A stretch of 43,436 bases of DNA from BRH-c25 sp964619815 (GCA_964619815.1 CAZUGK010000021.1:1-43436), one strand, 5' to 3'; shown: positions 8,011 through 16,388, counted from the stretch's first letter. Notes: generated by a model from the sequence alone, not told the origin. Numbers and translations are program-made.

Positions 8011-8888
8011 ATGGAATTGAAACAACTTCAAACGATTAAATCGATCCTTGAAGAAGGCAGCTTTCTAAAAGCAGCCGAAAAACTGGGATATGTTCAATCT
8101 ACAATCACCCTGCATATTCAGCAATTGGAAGAAGAACTGGGAATCAGGCTGTTCGAAAAAACAGGCAGAAGAATGCGCTTATCCCAGGAAGGTACTTTTT
8201 TCTGGACAAACGCCCAATCCATCCTTGAACATGCGGACTCTCTGAAAGAANNNNNNNNNNTTCCTCGGGCCAGTCAGGGCATGTCCGATTGGGAGCCATT
8301 GGAACAATCGGTCAAACAATGCTGACCCCGAAAATAATTGCTTTTTGCAAAAATCATCTCAATATGAAATTGACCCTTGAGTTCGGCGGCACGGAAAGTA
8401 TCAGTCAGCTCGTTGCAGGAAGCCAATTGGATATCGCTATTTGTCCCGCTCCTCCGGCCGGTTTGAACCTTTCATTTGAACCTCTCCTTCTGGAACCCAT
8501 GGATTTATTGCTGCCGCAGGAGCATCCCCTTGCCCGGGAGGAACAGATCTTCCTTAATGATCTGAGCAGCGTCAATTTACTGCTGACCGAGCCCGTTTGT
8601 TCCTATCGCAATGAAGTTGAACAGCATTTTAGCACGGCAGGAGTATACCTTAAATCATCGATACAAATCAGCGATATCAGCACGATCATACAATTTGTAC
8701 AGGCGGGCCTCGGCTGTGCTATTCTACCGGTATCGGTCATTGATCCTCCCTCTCCGATGACAGTCAGGAGGAGCTTGGTTGATGCCGAGTTTGGTCTCAG
8801 GATCGGTATTATCCGCAGAAAAGAGCGGTTGGGAAAAATCTCTGAGAAGCTTTATTCTCAGCTTTTATCCGAGTTAAAATCGGTATAG
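8011..8888 (+). CDS. LysR-family regulator, interrupted by a scaffold gap
   Basis: Residues 1-80 are a LysR winged HTH (MELKQLQTIKSILEEGSF, LKAAEKLGYVQSTITLHIQQ). After ten Ns at 8251-8260 the frame resumes as the effector-binding domain (RLGAIGTIGQTMLTPKIIAF, then an LAREEQIF segment and QAGLGCAILPVSVI) and ends at 8888. The two parts are out of frame across the Ns, but the gap length is a placeholder, so this says nothing about function. Added together the parts give a normal size of about 290-300 residues. It is transcribed divergently from the QueG-like gene. Confidence 0.85.
8251..8260. other. Assembly gap (10 N)
   Basis: Ten unknown bases inside the LysR gene, between the HTH and effector domains. 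The gap probably has arbitrary length and marks a scaffold join. Confidence 0.99.
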
Positions 8889-8987
8889 ATGTCCAGATAT
8901 ATCTTTTCATTGAGCAATATCATCCAAGCAATTCATTCTTCCCATATGGTATAGTTGAAATGAAAAAATAAGCAAGGAGCGTATAAC

Positions 8988-9842
8988 ATGCCCAATGAAA
9001 CCAGAACTGTATGCTATGATACTCAGCTTCAGATAGAAGCCTATCGTCTCGAGGGAATCATGCAGAGATTCCCCAACCACTTTCATGATTATTATGTCAT
9101 CGGATTTATAGAGAAGGGTCAGCGGTACTTGCTGTGCAAAAATCGGGAATACATTATCAATCCCGGTGATATTGTTCTTTTTAATCCGAAGGACACCCAT
9201 TCCTGTGAGCAATTGGACGGGAAAACACTGGATTACCGCTGTATCAATATCCAGCCGGAGGTTATGAAAAGGACTGCCCTTGAAATAACAGGACGCGAGT
9301 ATTTGCCCCAGTTCTCGCAGACTGTTCTTTGCCGCAGTGAGCTTGCCGGGCCTTTGAGGGAGCTGCACTGCATGATCTGCCAGGACGAAACCGACTTTGT
9401 CAAGGAGGAGCTGTTTCTTTTTCTGATGGGACAGCTTTTACAGGAATACTCGGATACGACATCGGAAAGGATGGTACAGGAGCAGACTTCCGAATTTAAA
9501 ACTGTATGCGACTATATGGAAACAAACTATGCTAAACCAATTACATTGGATGAGTTAAGTGCTCTGACCGGCCTCAGTAAGTATCATTTTCTGCGTTCCT
9601 TTACCCGTCAGAGAGGAATTTCCCCGTACAGATACCTGGAAACCATCCGTGTCAGCAATGCCAAAAAGCTGCTGGAGCAGGGTGTCTCTCCTGCAGATAC
9701 GGCACTTTTGACAGGCTTCAGCGATCAGAGCCATTTTACAAACTTTTTCAAAAAGTTCATCGGCTTGACCCCCCGACAGTACATGCGGATATTTCTGAAT
9801 GAAGCCCAAATCCAGCTAACGGCTTCAAAGGAGGAAGTATGA
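8988..9842 (+). CDS. AraC-family regulator with N-terminal cupin domain
   Basis: 284 residues. The cupin sensing domain occupies residues 1-160 (NHFHDYYVIGFIEKGQRYL, INPGDIVLFNPKDTHSC). The AraC DNA-binding domain has two HTHs at about residues 175-270 (ITLDELSALTGLSKYHFLRSF and DTALLTGFSDQSHFTNFFKK, ending GLTPRQYMRI). An AAGGAG site precedes the ATG. Its stop codon overlaps the start of the broken DMT transporter gene (ATGA), so the two formed an operon. AraC, EamA transporter and DUF2000 genes are a recurrent trio in Bacillota. Confidence 0.9.
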   Translation: MPNETRTVCYDTQLQIEAYRLEGIMQRFPNHFHDYYVIGFIEKGQRYLLCKNREYIINPGDIVLFNPKDTHSCEQLDGKTLDYRCINIQPEVMKRTALEITGREYLPQFSQTVLCRSELAGPLRELHCMICQDETDFVKEELFLFLMGQLLQEYSDTTSERMVQEQTSEFKTVCDYMETNYAKPITLDELSALTGLSKYHFLRSFTRQRGISPYRYLETIRVSNAKKLLEQGVSPADTALLTGFSDQSHFTNFFKKFIGLTPRQYMRIFLNEAQIQLTASKEEV

Positions 9843-10180
9843 CAGATTCAAAAAAACAGCTGCCGGTCTTCTGACGGCGGTTTTGGCACATTTTCTTTTA
9901 AAAAGCGAACCGCTCCGCCCCCAATTTTTTGCCGGCTGCCGCCATTGTCTATATTTTACTGATCGATTTCAACGGAAGCTTTGTTCTGAAGCTGAATCCG
10001 CTGGGAGACATTCCTACTGTTCTCGCACCCGTGAGTTGAGCGGTATTTATGATTCTGCACGAAAATATTACAGGAACAGCCGTGCTGGGGATACTCCTTA
10101 CTTTACCAGGTCTGTTCCTGTCAGAGAAAAAATATCAGGAAAGAACAAGTTTGAAGGAGAGGATATCTCATGAACCATGA
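9839..10180 (+). pseudogene. EamA/DMT-family transporter, internally deleted and frameshifted
   Basis: It starts ATGACAGATTC with ribosome site GGAGGAAG, overlapping the AraC stop. Its first residues, read across a frameshift, are AAGLLTAVLA, like helix 1 of a DMT exporter. The C-terminal end is readable in another frame: AAAIVYILLIDFNGSFVLKL, then LHENITGTAVLGILLTLPG and LFLSEKK, which is the final EamA helix (HE...TG...GI.LI..G). The middle 200 or so residues and several frames are lost, and an in-frame TGA interrupts the remaining end. It is clearly inactive. It lies between AraC and DUF2000, where a DMT exporter is expected. Confidence 0.65.
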
Positions 10181-10592
10181 AGAAACCAAATGTGTAATCG
10201 TAGTCGATGAATCCCTTCCCACAGGGATTCTTGCTAATACTGCCGCCATTTTGGGAATCAGCCTTGGCAGGCTGGTGCCCCAATCAGTCGGTCCGGATGT
10301 TGAGGATGCTTCCGGCAGATCCCATACCGGGATTATCACACTACCACTGCCTGTTTTAAAGGGAAACCGTGAATTGCTGAGAGTGCTGCGGGAAAAGCTG
10401 TACACTCCTGACTTTGCAGATCTGACTGTTGTGGATTTTTCCGATGTAGCACAAGGCTGTCATGTCTATAACGATTACATACAAAAATCGAAAGCCACAC
10501 AGGAAGCGGATTATACCTATTTGGGGATAGCCGTATTCGGCAACAGGAAAAAGGTAAACAAACTGACCGGGAGCTTATCTTTATTAAGATAA
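10170..10592 (+). CDS. DUF2000 family protein
   Basis: 140 residues matching the DUF2000 (PF09391) pattern: KCVIVVDESLPTGILANTAA, ILGISLGRLV, TGIITLPLPVLKGN, VVDFSDVAQGCHVYNDY and LGIAVFGNRKKVNKLTGSL. The family has a peptidyl-tRNA-hydrolase-II-like fold and no proven function. AAGGAGAGG precedes the ATG. It is the third gene of the AraC/EamA/DUF2000 set and appears intact, although the transporter before it is destroyed. Confidence 0.8.
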   Translation: MNHEETKCVIVVDESLPTGILANTAAILGISLGRLVPQSVGPDVEDASGRSHTGIITLPLPVLKGNRELLRVLREKLYTPDFADLTVVDFSDVAQGCHVYNDYIQKSKATQEADYTYLGIAVFGNRKKVNKLTGSLSLLR

Positions 10593-10665
10593 GCAATAAA
10601 AGTTGGATGTATATTTGAGGGAATACGATAAATGCTTTGAGAGAGAGGCTTGTGGTTGAAACGTT

Positions 10666-10769
10666 TTATTCTTCCTCCCGACCACAATTCGTCATCAGAA
10701 CCACTGCTTCAACGTGCCTTGAGTGGCCAATAATAATGTCGCTTGAAGCTGATTGCCCCTTGGCGGCAG
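10666..10769 (-). repeat. Copy A of a degenerate repeat with an RlmD-like C-terminal frame
   Basis: On the minus strand this contains CTGCCGCCAAGG (10769-10758), TTCAAGCG, CTCAAGGCACGTTGAAG and GTTCTGATGAC, ending in a TAA. It reads SRHVEAVVLMTNCG, like the C-terminus of RlmD/TrmA-type RNA (uracil-C5) methyltransferases (HVE-VVL-motif). The 5' half matches copy C (21363-21451) and the 3' half matches copy B (12580-12655). It is fused directly to the CPBP protease remnant. Confidence 0.5.
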
Positions 10770-10776
10770 CCGAAGC

Positions 10777-10951
10777 CACGGTATAAATCAATAACGGTAT
10801 ACCTGCTCTATCCAATGGCTGAAAGATCATCGTGCTTGCTGTCAGACTCGCATGCATCAGCATCGTAACCGGCAAATCCCGTCCACCCCAGCTCCTCAAA
10901 AATGTCAACCGTTATTCCTCCGCCTACTCCGGAGATAATCTTTGTTCGCAT
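10777..10951 (-). pseudogene. CPBP-family intramembrane protease remnant
   Basis: Two frames carry pieces of one CPBP (CAAX protease) gene. From the ATG at 10951 the minus strand reads IISGVGGG...FEELGWTGFAG, containing the EE motif (EELGW-GF). A shifted frame carries the later helix, VTMLMHASLTASTMIFQPLD and IPLLIYTVASAA. The H/N-containing central helices are deleted. The remnant continues into repeat copy A. It is inactive. Confidence 0.55.
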
Positions 10952-10982
10952 GATAAGCCTTCTTTCATGCTTTGATCTTGTT

Positions 10983-11441
10983 TTACAGGAATCTGAACAG
11001 AACCTTTTTCTTATACTCCTTATACTGCACTCCGAACTCTTCCTCCAAATATTTTTCTTCCTCTTTGGCAAACACCTTGAATGCAATGAATGTAGGTATG
11101 ATTGTGAGCAGTGTGAGCCATGAGTTGAGCAGTAATAACAGACCCGGCACGGTGAGCAGGATCTGGAATGTATACATCGGGTTGAGGAACAATGCGTACA
11201 GCCCTCGCGTTGCCAACCGTCCTTTTTTGTGAGCACTCAGCATGCCGAACGCCGCGATTAAATTAAGTGAGAAGCCAACGATTGCAAGAACAACTGCTAT
11301 GATGACAATACTATTGTAGCCCTTCGTAATCCTAAACGCAGGTACGAGCAGCAGACTTATGCCTTCTGTCACAACCAGCGAGATGAGCAGGACGAACATG
11401 ATCTTGCCTGCAACGCCCATTAATGACATTTTCTTTACCAT
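10983..11441 (-). CDS. Isoprenylcysteine carboxyl methyltransferase (ICMT/PEMT)-like membrane protein
   Basis: 152 residues with four hydrophobic helices (ISLVVTEGISLLLVP, SIVIIAVVLAIVGFSLNLI, FQILLTVPGLLLLLNSWLTL). It ends with the ICMT/PEMT signature: RGLYALFLNPMYTF followed by KEEEKYLEEEFGVQYKEYKK. These families methylate lipids or prenylated groups with SAM; the bacterial substrate is unknown. The ATG is preceded by GGAGGG. It lies downstream of the small membrane-protein gene in the same operon, opposite a TetR gene. Confidence 0.75.
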   Translation of the reverse strand: MVKKMSLMGVAGKIMFVLLISLVVTEGISLLLVPAFRITKGYNSIVIIAVVLAIVGFSLNLIAAFGMLSAHKKGRLATRGLYALFLNPMYTFQILLTVPGLLLLLNSWLTLLTIIPTFIAFKVFAKEEEKYLEEEFGVQYKEYKKKVLFRFL

Positions 11442-11476
11442 AATTCATTCCCTCCCTTCGAAATGACCGACAATCG

Positions 11477-11665
11477 CTATTTGCGTATGAATATGGTGAT
11501 CACAGTTACCAGCACAAGCGCGGTTGCGATGTAGTTGAGCGGCTTGTAGCATTGGGGCAGTTCTAATCCCTTCGAGAAATTAGCGCCGATCCAAAGATTA
11601 AAGCCAAACATACCTAACACCGCCAGTAAAGTGATAACCACCAGAACAATTTGAAATGCTTTCAT
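11477..11665 (-). CDS. Small two-helix membrane protein
   Basis: About 62 residues: helix 1 AFQIVLVVITLLAVLGMFGF, a polar stretch with GLELPQCYKP, and helix 2 NYIATALVLVTVITIFI ending in RK. I choose the ATG at 11665 because AAAGGAG lies 9 bases upstream. It is first in an operon with the ICMT-like gene and is read from the divergent promoter at 11769-11797. I do not recognise the family. Confidence 0.65.
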   Translation of the reverse strand: MKAFQIVLVVITLLAVLGMFGFNLWIGANFSKGLELPQCYKPLNYIATALVLVTVITIFIRK

Positions 11666-11702
11666 GATACAATTCTCCTTTATCATTTTTATTCCATCTT
11701 TG

Positions 11703-11731
11703 TTGACATATACGCTCTCACATGGTATGAT
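11703..11731 (+). promoter_or_regulatory. Consensus promoter of the TetR gene
   Basis: TTGACA at 11703-11708, a 17-base spacer and TATGAT at 11726-11731. Transcription would start near 11738, exactly at the left edge of the palindromic operator. Confidence 0.8.
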
Positions 11732-11737
11732 ATGCGT

Positions 11738-11762
11738 AAAAGTATAACAATGTTCTACTTTT
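11738..11762. promoter_or_regulatory. Shared TetR operator
   Basis: A 25-base dyad: AAAAGTATAACA (11738-11749), a central A, and TGTTCTACTTTT (11751-11762), with one mismatched pair. It covers the predicted start sites of both divergent promoters, so one bound TetR dimer pair could silence both transcripts. Confidence 0.75.
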
Positions 11763-11768
11763 AAAATT

Positions 11769-11797
11769 AGTATACCGCCAGTTTACTTTTCTGTCAA
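11769..11797 (-). promoter_or_regulatory. Consensus promoter of the small-membrane-protein/ICMT operon
   Basis: On the minus strand TTGACA (11797-11792), a 17-base spacer and TATACT (11774-11769). Transcription would begin near 11762, at the right edge of the operator. Confidence 0.8.
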
Positions 11798-11814
11798 TAG
11801 GAGATTTGAAAATA

Positions 11815-12447
11815 ATGAAAGAAAATTTATCTAAGCGAGAAGCCAATAAAGCACAAAAAAAAGAAACCTTCTTAAAAGCAGCCGAGGAGCTATTTGTTGA
11901 AAAAGGCTTTGAGAATACCTCTATCGAAGAGGTGGTTAGGCGCGCGGGTCTTACAAAGCGAACGCTATACCAATATTTTCAGAGCAAGGAAGACCTCTAT
12001 TATGCCGTTGCACTCAAGGGTGCCCGTCAGCTTTACGAAGCCTCAATAGATGCTCTAAAACGCGGTGAAAACGCCCGCGAGAAAATTCGGCTTGCAAACC
12101 TCGCACATCTTAACTTTTATAAGGAGCACCATGATTCGTTTCAGATCTTAAACTATAGTCCTGCCAACAGGGAAAACAGCGAAGCAAGCCCACATTATCA
12201 GGAGATCCGCGTGCTGGACGCAGAGAGAATGATGCATATCGCGTCGCTGATGGCCGCCGGCGCGTCAGACGGCAGCATAAATCCCCAGTTGGATATGAAA
12301 AAAGCAGTGCTGTTCGGGTTCTTTTCCGCCTTCAGCCTACTTTACACCTTTGCCTTTACAGATAAAAGCATCTGGAAGGCACTGCAGTTGGACGAGGATG
12401 AATTCCTGCGGTTCAGTTTTGATTTGCTTTCAGATGCCTTGAGATGA
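11815..12447 (+). CDS. TetR/AcrR family repressor
   Basis: About 210 residues with a clear N-terminal HTH (FLKAAEELFVEKGFENTSIE, EVVRRAGLTKRTLYQYFQSK). The C-terminal half is a ligand-binding domain with the AERMMHIASLMAAGASDGSI region seen in many drug-responsive members. I choose the ATG at 11815, 11 bases after AGGAG; the TTG at 11806 is only two bases from that site. It is divergent from the ICMT-like operon with one operator between them, and ends at a strong terminator. Confidence 0.9.
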   Translation: MKENLSKREANKAQKKETFLKAAEELFVEKGFENTSIEEVVRRAGLTKRTLYQYFQSKEDLYYAVALKGARQLYEASIDALKRGENAREKIRLANLAHLNFYKEHHDSFQILNYSPANRENSEASPHYQEIRVLDAERMMHIASLMAAGASDGSINPQLDMKKAVLFGFFSAFSLLYTFAFTDKSIWKALQLDEDEFLRFSFDLLSDALR

Positions 12448-12491
12448 TTGTTGCTATCATTTATAATACGATGTCATCTATAAAAACCCTT

Positions 12492-12533
12492 AAAAAAACG
12501 GGCCTAAAAATGCACTTTTTCAGCCCGTTTTTT
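12492..12533 (+). terminator. Intrinsic terminator after the TetR gene
   Basis: AAAAAAACGGGC (12492-12503) pairs with GCCCGTTTTTT (12523-12533). The A-tract on the left makes it usable in both directions. Confidence 0.85.
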
Positions 12534-12579
12534 ATTCATTTTTCGCTCCAAAACCACTATATATTATGGTCAAACCGCC

Positions 12580-12655
12580 CTATTTCTCCTTTTGACCACT
12601 ATTTGTCATCAGAACTATACTCTTAACGTGTGTTGTACAGGTAATACAGATGTAG
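12580..12655 (-). repeat. Copy B of the degenerate RlmD-like tail
   Basis: On the minus strand it reads THVKSIVLMTNSGQKEK and then a TAG stop. GTTCTGATGAC-AAT-GTGGTC is shared nearly exactly with copy A at 10.67-10.71 kb. No upstream part of a methyltransferase gene precedes it. The remaining bases from 12448 to 12780 contain only the terminator and AT-rich DNA. Confidence 0.5.
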
Positions 12656-12780
12656 TTTATATCGCTGATTTTCAGATTGTTTATCCAAATCGTAATTCTC
12701 CCTACTTCAAAATTATAAAACGTTAGTTATTCTCATCTTGCATCTTTTTGCCCTTTCATTGGTTAACACAATCAATAATT

Positions 12781-13371
12781 TTACAGCATCGGAACTTGAA
12801 TACCAAATGAAATACCTACACTCATTAAAATTACAAATACAACACCTGTTATTAATGTAAATATGAAAAGCTCAAACCCGGTAGTTCTAATAACAGACCT
12901 CATTTCGATGAAAAAGTATATTGCCTTCCATATAAGCAGCATAATAAAAAATGTATTTATAAGAAACCCGAATATGCTATAACCTATAAAAAGACCAAGC
13001 TTTGAATGTACCAAGCTATAGGCAATGATGCATATAAAATTTGGAACATAACTAAATCCCCATGTTGAAACAATTTCTTCAAAACTCACCTTCTTTTTGA
13101 AAATTGTAGAAAGCAGCCAAAACAGCGTACATGCGGCCATCCAGGTTAAAACACCTACCAGGAACATGGCCAGCATACTGTTAACACTGATGCTTATTTC
13201 AAACTTATTTTTGTAATTGAAATAATAAAACACAGGAGCCAGTATAGAACCAAACAAAGCTGTTATAAGCACCACAATGGTTGAGGCTAGAAGTTTTCCT
13301 TCTATTTTTTTCCTATTTATAATCTCAAGGGGTAAAAATACTGATCTGCAGATATTCTTAATAATATTCAT
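12781..13371 (-). CDS. Yip1-family membrane protein
   Basis: 196 residues with five hydrophobic segments (LLASTIVVLITALFGSILAP, MLAMFLVGVLTWMAACTLFWLL, FICIIAYSLVHSKLGLFIGY, FFIMLLIWKAIYFF, LFIFTLITGVVFVILMSVG). The order and the TLFWLLSTIFKKKVSFEEI-type motif fit bacterial Yip1 proteins. It is the last gene of the ABC/sigma operon, 4 bases after the small anti-sigma-like gene. Its role is unknown; it may support the transporter or sense the membrane. Confidence 0.7.
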   Translation of the reverse strand: MNIIKNICRSVFLPLEIINRKKIEGKLLASTIVVLITALFGSILAPVFYYFNYKNKFEISISVNSMLAMFLVGVLTWMAACTLFWLLSTIFKKKVSFEEIVSTWGFSYVPNFICIIAYSLVHSKLGLFIGYSIFGFLINTFFIMLLIWKAIYFFIEMRSVIRTTGFELFIFTLITGVVFVILMSVGISFGIQVPML

Positions 13372-13375
13372 TACA

Positions 13376-13642
13376 TCACCGCATTCCTATTAAGTTAGAT
13401 AAAATACAGGTGTATGCATTTCCCATAATAGTCCAAAGAATCCCCGAGATAACTATAGAAAGTGCACATGCAGACCTCAGAGGCCTTTCGAAAATCAACC
13501 TTTCAATTTTTAATATAGCAGGATTGTTATTATTATTTTCTTGAATCAGAATTTGTTCCAGTATTTTTTCCTTAAGGCCTTGAGGCGGCGCTGCCTCTTT
13601 ATCAATTGATTTTATTATCCTTTCAAAATTTTTTTCACTCAT
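13376..13642 (-). CDS. Small single-pass protein, probable anti-sigma factor
   Basis: 88 residues: a charged, helical cytoplasmic N-terminus (IIKSIDKEAAPPQGLKEKIL) and one membrane helix (ACALSIVISGILWTIMGNAY) close to the C-terminus. It overlaps the 3' end of the ECF sigma gene by 8 bases, which is the usual coupling of a sigma factor and its membrane-bound anti-sigma factor. It has no HxxxCxxC zinc motif, so the assignment rests on context and topology. Confidence 0.6.
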   Translation of the reverse strand: MSEKNFERIIKSIDKEAAPPQGLKEKILEQILIQENNNNNPAILKIERLIFERPLRSACALSIVISGILWTIMGNAYTCILSNLIGMR

Positions 13643-14192
13643 GAGAAATCTCTCTTCCTTCTATCTTCAAATATTCTCTAATAAAGCTTTTTTTTGCTTT
13701 TTGCAGCACCCCATCAACTGCTTTAGTGGTTCTTCCAAGATGTTTGGCAATTTGCTTAATGCTATATCCGTCAATATATTTCATAATAAGTGAATACCTA
13801 TATAAAGGGTTGATTTGATTCAGAGCTTTTGCCACCTGCATTCTTGTTTCATTTCTTAAAACTACACTCTCCAATTCAAAATCGGGAGACTGTTCAACAA
13901 GGTTGTCAATGCCGGGAATTTGATGCCTTTCATCGGAAGCACTCTTTCTATAATGCTCACAAAGCTTATTTTTAGCGATAGCACATAGCCATGTCCTATA
14001 CATACTCCTGTTCTGAAACCTTTCATGTGCCAGCCATGCCGCAGCGAATGACTCCTGGACTATCTCCTCGGTTATTTGGGCATCATAAGCAGTTCTTATG
14101 AAAACAAAGGAATATACATAATCAAAATTTTCATTGTATAGCTCAGAAAATATTTCGTTTTTGCTTTTATTGTTAAAAAACCTCTCAAACAT
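13635..14192 (-). CDS. ECF-type RNA polymerase sigma factor
   Basis: 185 residues. Region 2 runs from about residue 15 to 85 (LYNENFDYVYSFVFIRTAYD, EIVQESFAAAWLAHERFQ, TWLCAIAKNKLCEHYRK). Region 4 is at about 120-175 (YSLIMKYIDGYSIKQIAKHL, RTTKAVDGVLQKAKKSF). It is embedded in an operon with ABC transporter genes and an overlapping anti-sigma candidate, so it probably controls its own envelope-stress or export operon. Confidence 0.9.
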   Translation of the reverse strand: MFERFFNNKSKNEIFSELYNENFDYVYSFVFIRTAYDAQITEEIVQESFAAAWLAHERFQNRSMYRTWLCAIAKNKLCEHYRKSASDERHQIPGIDNLVEQSPDFELESVVLRNETRMQVAKALNQINPLYRYSLIMKYIDGYSIKQIAKHLGRTTKAVDGVLQKAKKSFIREYLKIEGREISHE

Positions 14193-14241
14193 ATCTTTGT
14201 TTCTCTTTCATCCTAAAGACCTCCATAGATGAATCTTTAAG

Positions 14242-14718
14242 CTATTCCACTGAAAATCCATATTTAAAAAGCTTCCTGTCTTCACTATATAATTCCAGTA
14301 TATAATTCCCACTTTTTAGCTTATTTCCTTCCAGCAAATACGAGATTACCCCTCGCTGGTTTGTAGACAACTCTTTTGTTTCTTCTTTTATGGTCTTACC
14401 TTCAATAATCCATTTGACAGTAAACTGCGAACCCTTGGGGCACTCCACAAGATAAATATTGGCATATATATCCTTCCCTGCCGGGATCCCAGTTTTAGCT
14501 TTTTCGTTAAATTTATTAATTTCTTTATCCAAAACCATATACAAGTCACTATCTTGAGAAGATTTTGCTGTTTGAAAATTTTGAACATTTATTATCGTTT
14601 TATCCGATATAATCATTCCCATGACGGGACCATCACCTTTATTGACAAATATGAAACCCAAAATTACAGCAGCTACTATCAATAATGTTATCGCTATAAT
14701 TGATGTTTTTTTACTCAT
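14242..14718 (-). CDS. Membrane-anchored protein of the ABC/sigma operon
   Basis: 158 residues with an N-terminal membrane anchor (IIAITLLIVAAVILGFIFVN) and an extracytoplasmic beta-rich domain (FTVKWIIEGKTIKEETKEL, SGNYILELYSEDRKLFKYGF). There is no lipobox cysteine. The position between the permease and the sigma factor suggests an accessory or sensing subunit. I do not recognise a named family. Confidence 0.6.
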   Translation of the reverse strand: MSKKTSIIAITLLIVAAVILGFIFVNKGDGPVMGMIISDKTIINVQNFQTAKSSQDSDLYMVLDKEINKFNEKAKTGIPAGKDIYANIYLVECPKGSQFTVKWIIEGKTIKEETKELSTNQRGVISYLLEGNKLKSGNYILELYSEDRKLFKYGFSVE

Positions 14719-14729
14719 TTATTTCACTC

Positions 14730-15506
14730 CTATTCCCCATAATTAAGTTCATCCTGCTTTGAAAACACCACTATGCATAATAATATCATAAGCACCGAGT
14801 AAATTATGAACAAAAGCAATCCCAGAGTAATTTCGCTCTTTTGCGCATAACCGCTTAAAGCATTCATTATAAGTGCAGGCGATATCATACTAATCTTTTC
14901 TATGGCTTCTTGACTAAATCCAATAGTCTTTGCCAATCCCTCAACCACAGCCAGAAAGAGTCTTGGAACAAAAAACCCTCCCAGGATGACAGAAATAATA
15001 AGAGCCGTCTTGGATGATCTTAAGATAATAGACAGCATAAGCCCCATCAGATTATAAATAAACATGAAAACTGTAATCGGGAATATATATCTAAGTGTTA
15101 ACATACTGATGCTAAGGTTCTTTGATGCAATAAGATATATTAGTAGGATCATCAACACATACACACCTGCAAAAATTACTGATATAATGAAGCTACCGAA
15201 AATCTTGGTTAATATTACCTTCTTCTTTGAAACATCAGCTGTAAGGATTAAGTCCATTATCTTGTTTTCTCTTTCCATCGAAATACTGTCATAATTAAAT
15301 GCTAAAGCTATAATAGATCCAAAAAGGTTAAAAGAAAATACAATTGCCATAAAATGCATTTGTCCGGACTGCAAAACACTTTCTACACTTCCCGAACCGA
15401 AAATAAACCAGGCCTGCAGAAGCACCATAAACCCCAGTAAAAAAAACATTCTCATATTTATACTGTTTTTGAAATCTCGCTTGAGTAGTACCATAATGCT
15501 ATTCAT
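14730..15506 (-). CDS. ABC-2 type transporter permease
   Basis: 258 residues with six hydrophobic segments and the ABC-2 layout: N-terminal LLKRDFKNSINMRMFFLLGF, coupling segment SISMERENKIMDLILTADVS (the common ENG/ERE..G.ldlLL pattern), then helices to the C-terminus. It starts one base after the ATPase stop codon. With the ATPase it forms an exporter whose substrate is unknown. Confidence 0.85.
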   Translation of the reverse strand: MNSIMVLLKRDFKNSINMRMFFLLGFMVLLQAWFIFGSGSVESVLQSGQMHFMAIVFSFNLFGSIIALAFNYDSISMERENKIMDLILTADVSKKKVILTKIFGSFIISVIFAGVYVLMILLIYLIASKNLSISMLTLRYIFPITVFMFIYNLMGLMLSIILRSSKTALIISVILGGFFVPRLFLAVVEGLAKTIGFSQEAIEKISMISPALIMNALSGYAQKSEITLGLLLFIIYSVLMILLCIVVFSKQDELNYGE

Positions 15507-16388
15507 CTAGGCACCCTCCTTGACCAGATTATTATAGAAAGCTTCCAACCCTTGGCGTTTCACGCCAAACACTTTGATGCCTTTTTCATAGAGGAATTGA
15601 AGCAGTTCGGGAACCTCATGCCTCTCGATATTAGCAAATAGTTTTTGTCCTTTAATATCACATCTACCTTTTTTGTCATCCGGCAGTTGCTCCACTAGAT
15701 TATTACTTGCATCTTCTATTTCTATTTCATAAACAGTACTGAACAATCCTTGATACAGAATTTCACCTTTTTCAATTATTGCAACACTGCTGCAAATATT
15801 GTCCAGTTCCATTAGAACATGCGATGATATAAAAATGGAACATCCTTTTCTATTCAATATTTTAATGATTTCCCTCAACTGCTGCACACCCAGAGGGTCT
15901 AATCCTGCGGTCGGTTCATCAAGCACCAGTAATTCAGGTAACCCTATGGTAGCTATTACAAGCTGAAGCTTTCTTTGCTGCCCTGGCGATAAATTTTTTA
16001 CTGTCTTCTTCATGTCAACTTCAAGCTCAGAAGCAAATTTTATACTTTCTTTCATATCTGCTCCTCTTAAGCTGGCAAAAAATTCTATTAGCCCTTGTGC
16101 ACTTACATTATCATGAAACCTTACATTTTGCGGGAGAAATCCTATTTTGCTTTTAATGACATTTGTGCTTTTTATACTCATATCCCGCTTTAACACTTCA
16201 ACTGTTCCATTACTTGGCTTCATTAATCCACAAACAATTCTCATAAATGTTGTCTTGCCTGCTCCATTCTTACCAATAAATCCAAAAATCTCTCCTTGCC
16301 CTACCGTGAGTGATAAATCTTTTAAAGCATGAAAGTCTTTAAAGTACTTATTAACATTTTGAGTAAATATTACCGCATTATCTTTCAT
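15507..16388 (-). CDS. ABC transporter ATP-binding protein
   Basis: 293 residues. Walker A GFIGKNGAGKTTF (about residues 38-50), Q-loop IGFLPQNV, signature NLSPGQQRKLQL, Walker B LLVLDEPTAGLDP and switch ISSHVLMELD are all intact. The start is the ATG at 16388 with AAAGGAG upstream. The open frame continues upstream to 17726 only because the ruined surface-protein gene happens to be in the same frame; this is not a real fusion. It is first in a six-gene operon: ATPase, permease, anchored protein, ECF sigma, anti-sigma candidate and Yip1 protein. Confidence 0.9.
   Translation of the reverse strand: MKDNAVIFTQNVNKYFKDFHALKDLSLTVGQGEIFGFIGKNGAGKTTFMRIVCGLMKPSNGTVEVLKRDMSIKSTNVIKSKIGFLPQNVRFHDNVSAQGLIEFFASLRGADMKESIKFASELEVDMKKTVKNLSPGQQRKLQLVIATIGLPELLVLDEPTAGLDPLGVQQLREIIKILNRKGCSIFISSHVLMELDNICSSVAIIEKGEILYQGLFSTVYEIEIEDASNNLVEQLPDDKKGRCDIKGQKLFANIERHEVPELLQFLYEKGIKVFGVKRQGLEAFYNNLVKEGA

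Noticed and set aside
10808..11236. Cysteine- and serine-rich minus-strand open frame
   Set aside because: It is an antiphase shadow of the ICMT-like gene and the CPBP remnant, with biased composition and no ribosome site.
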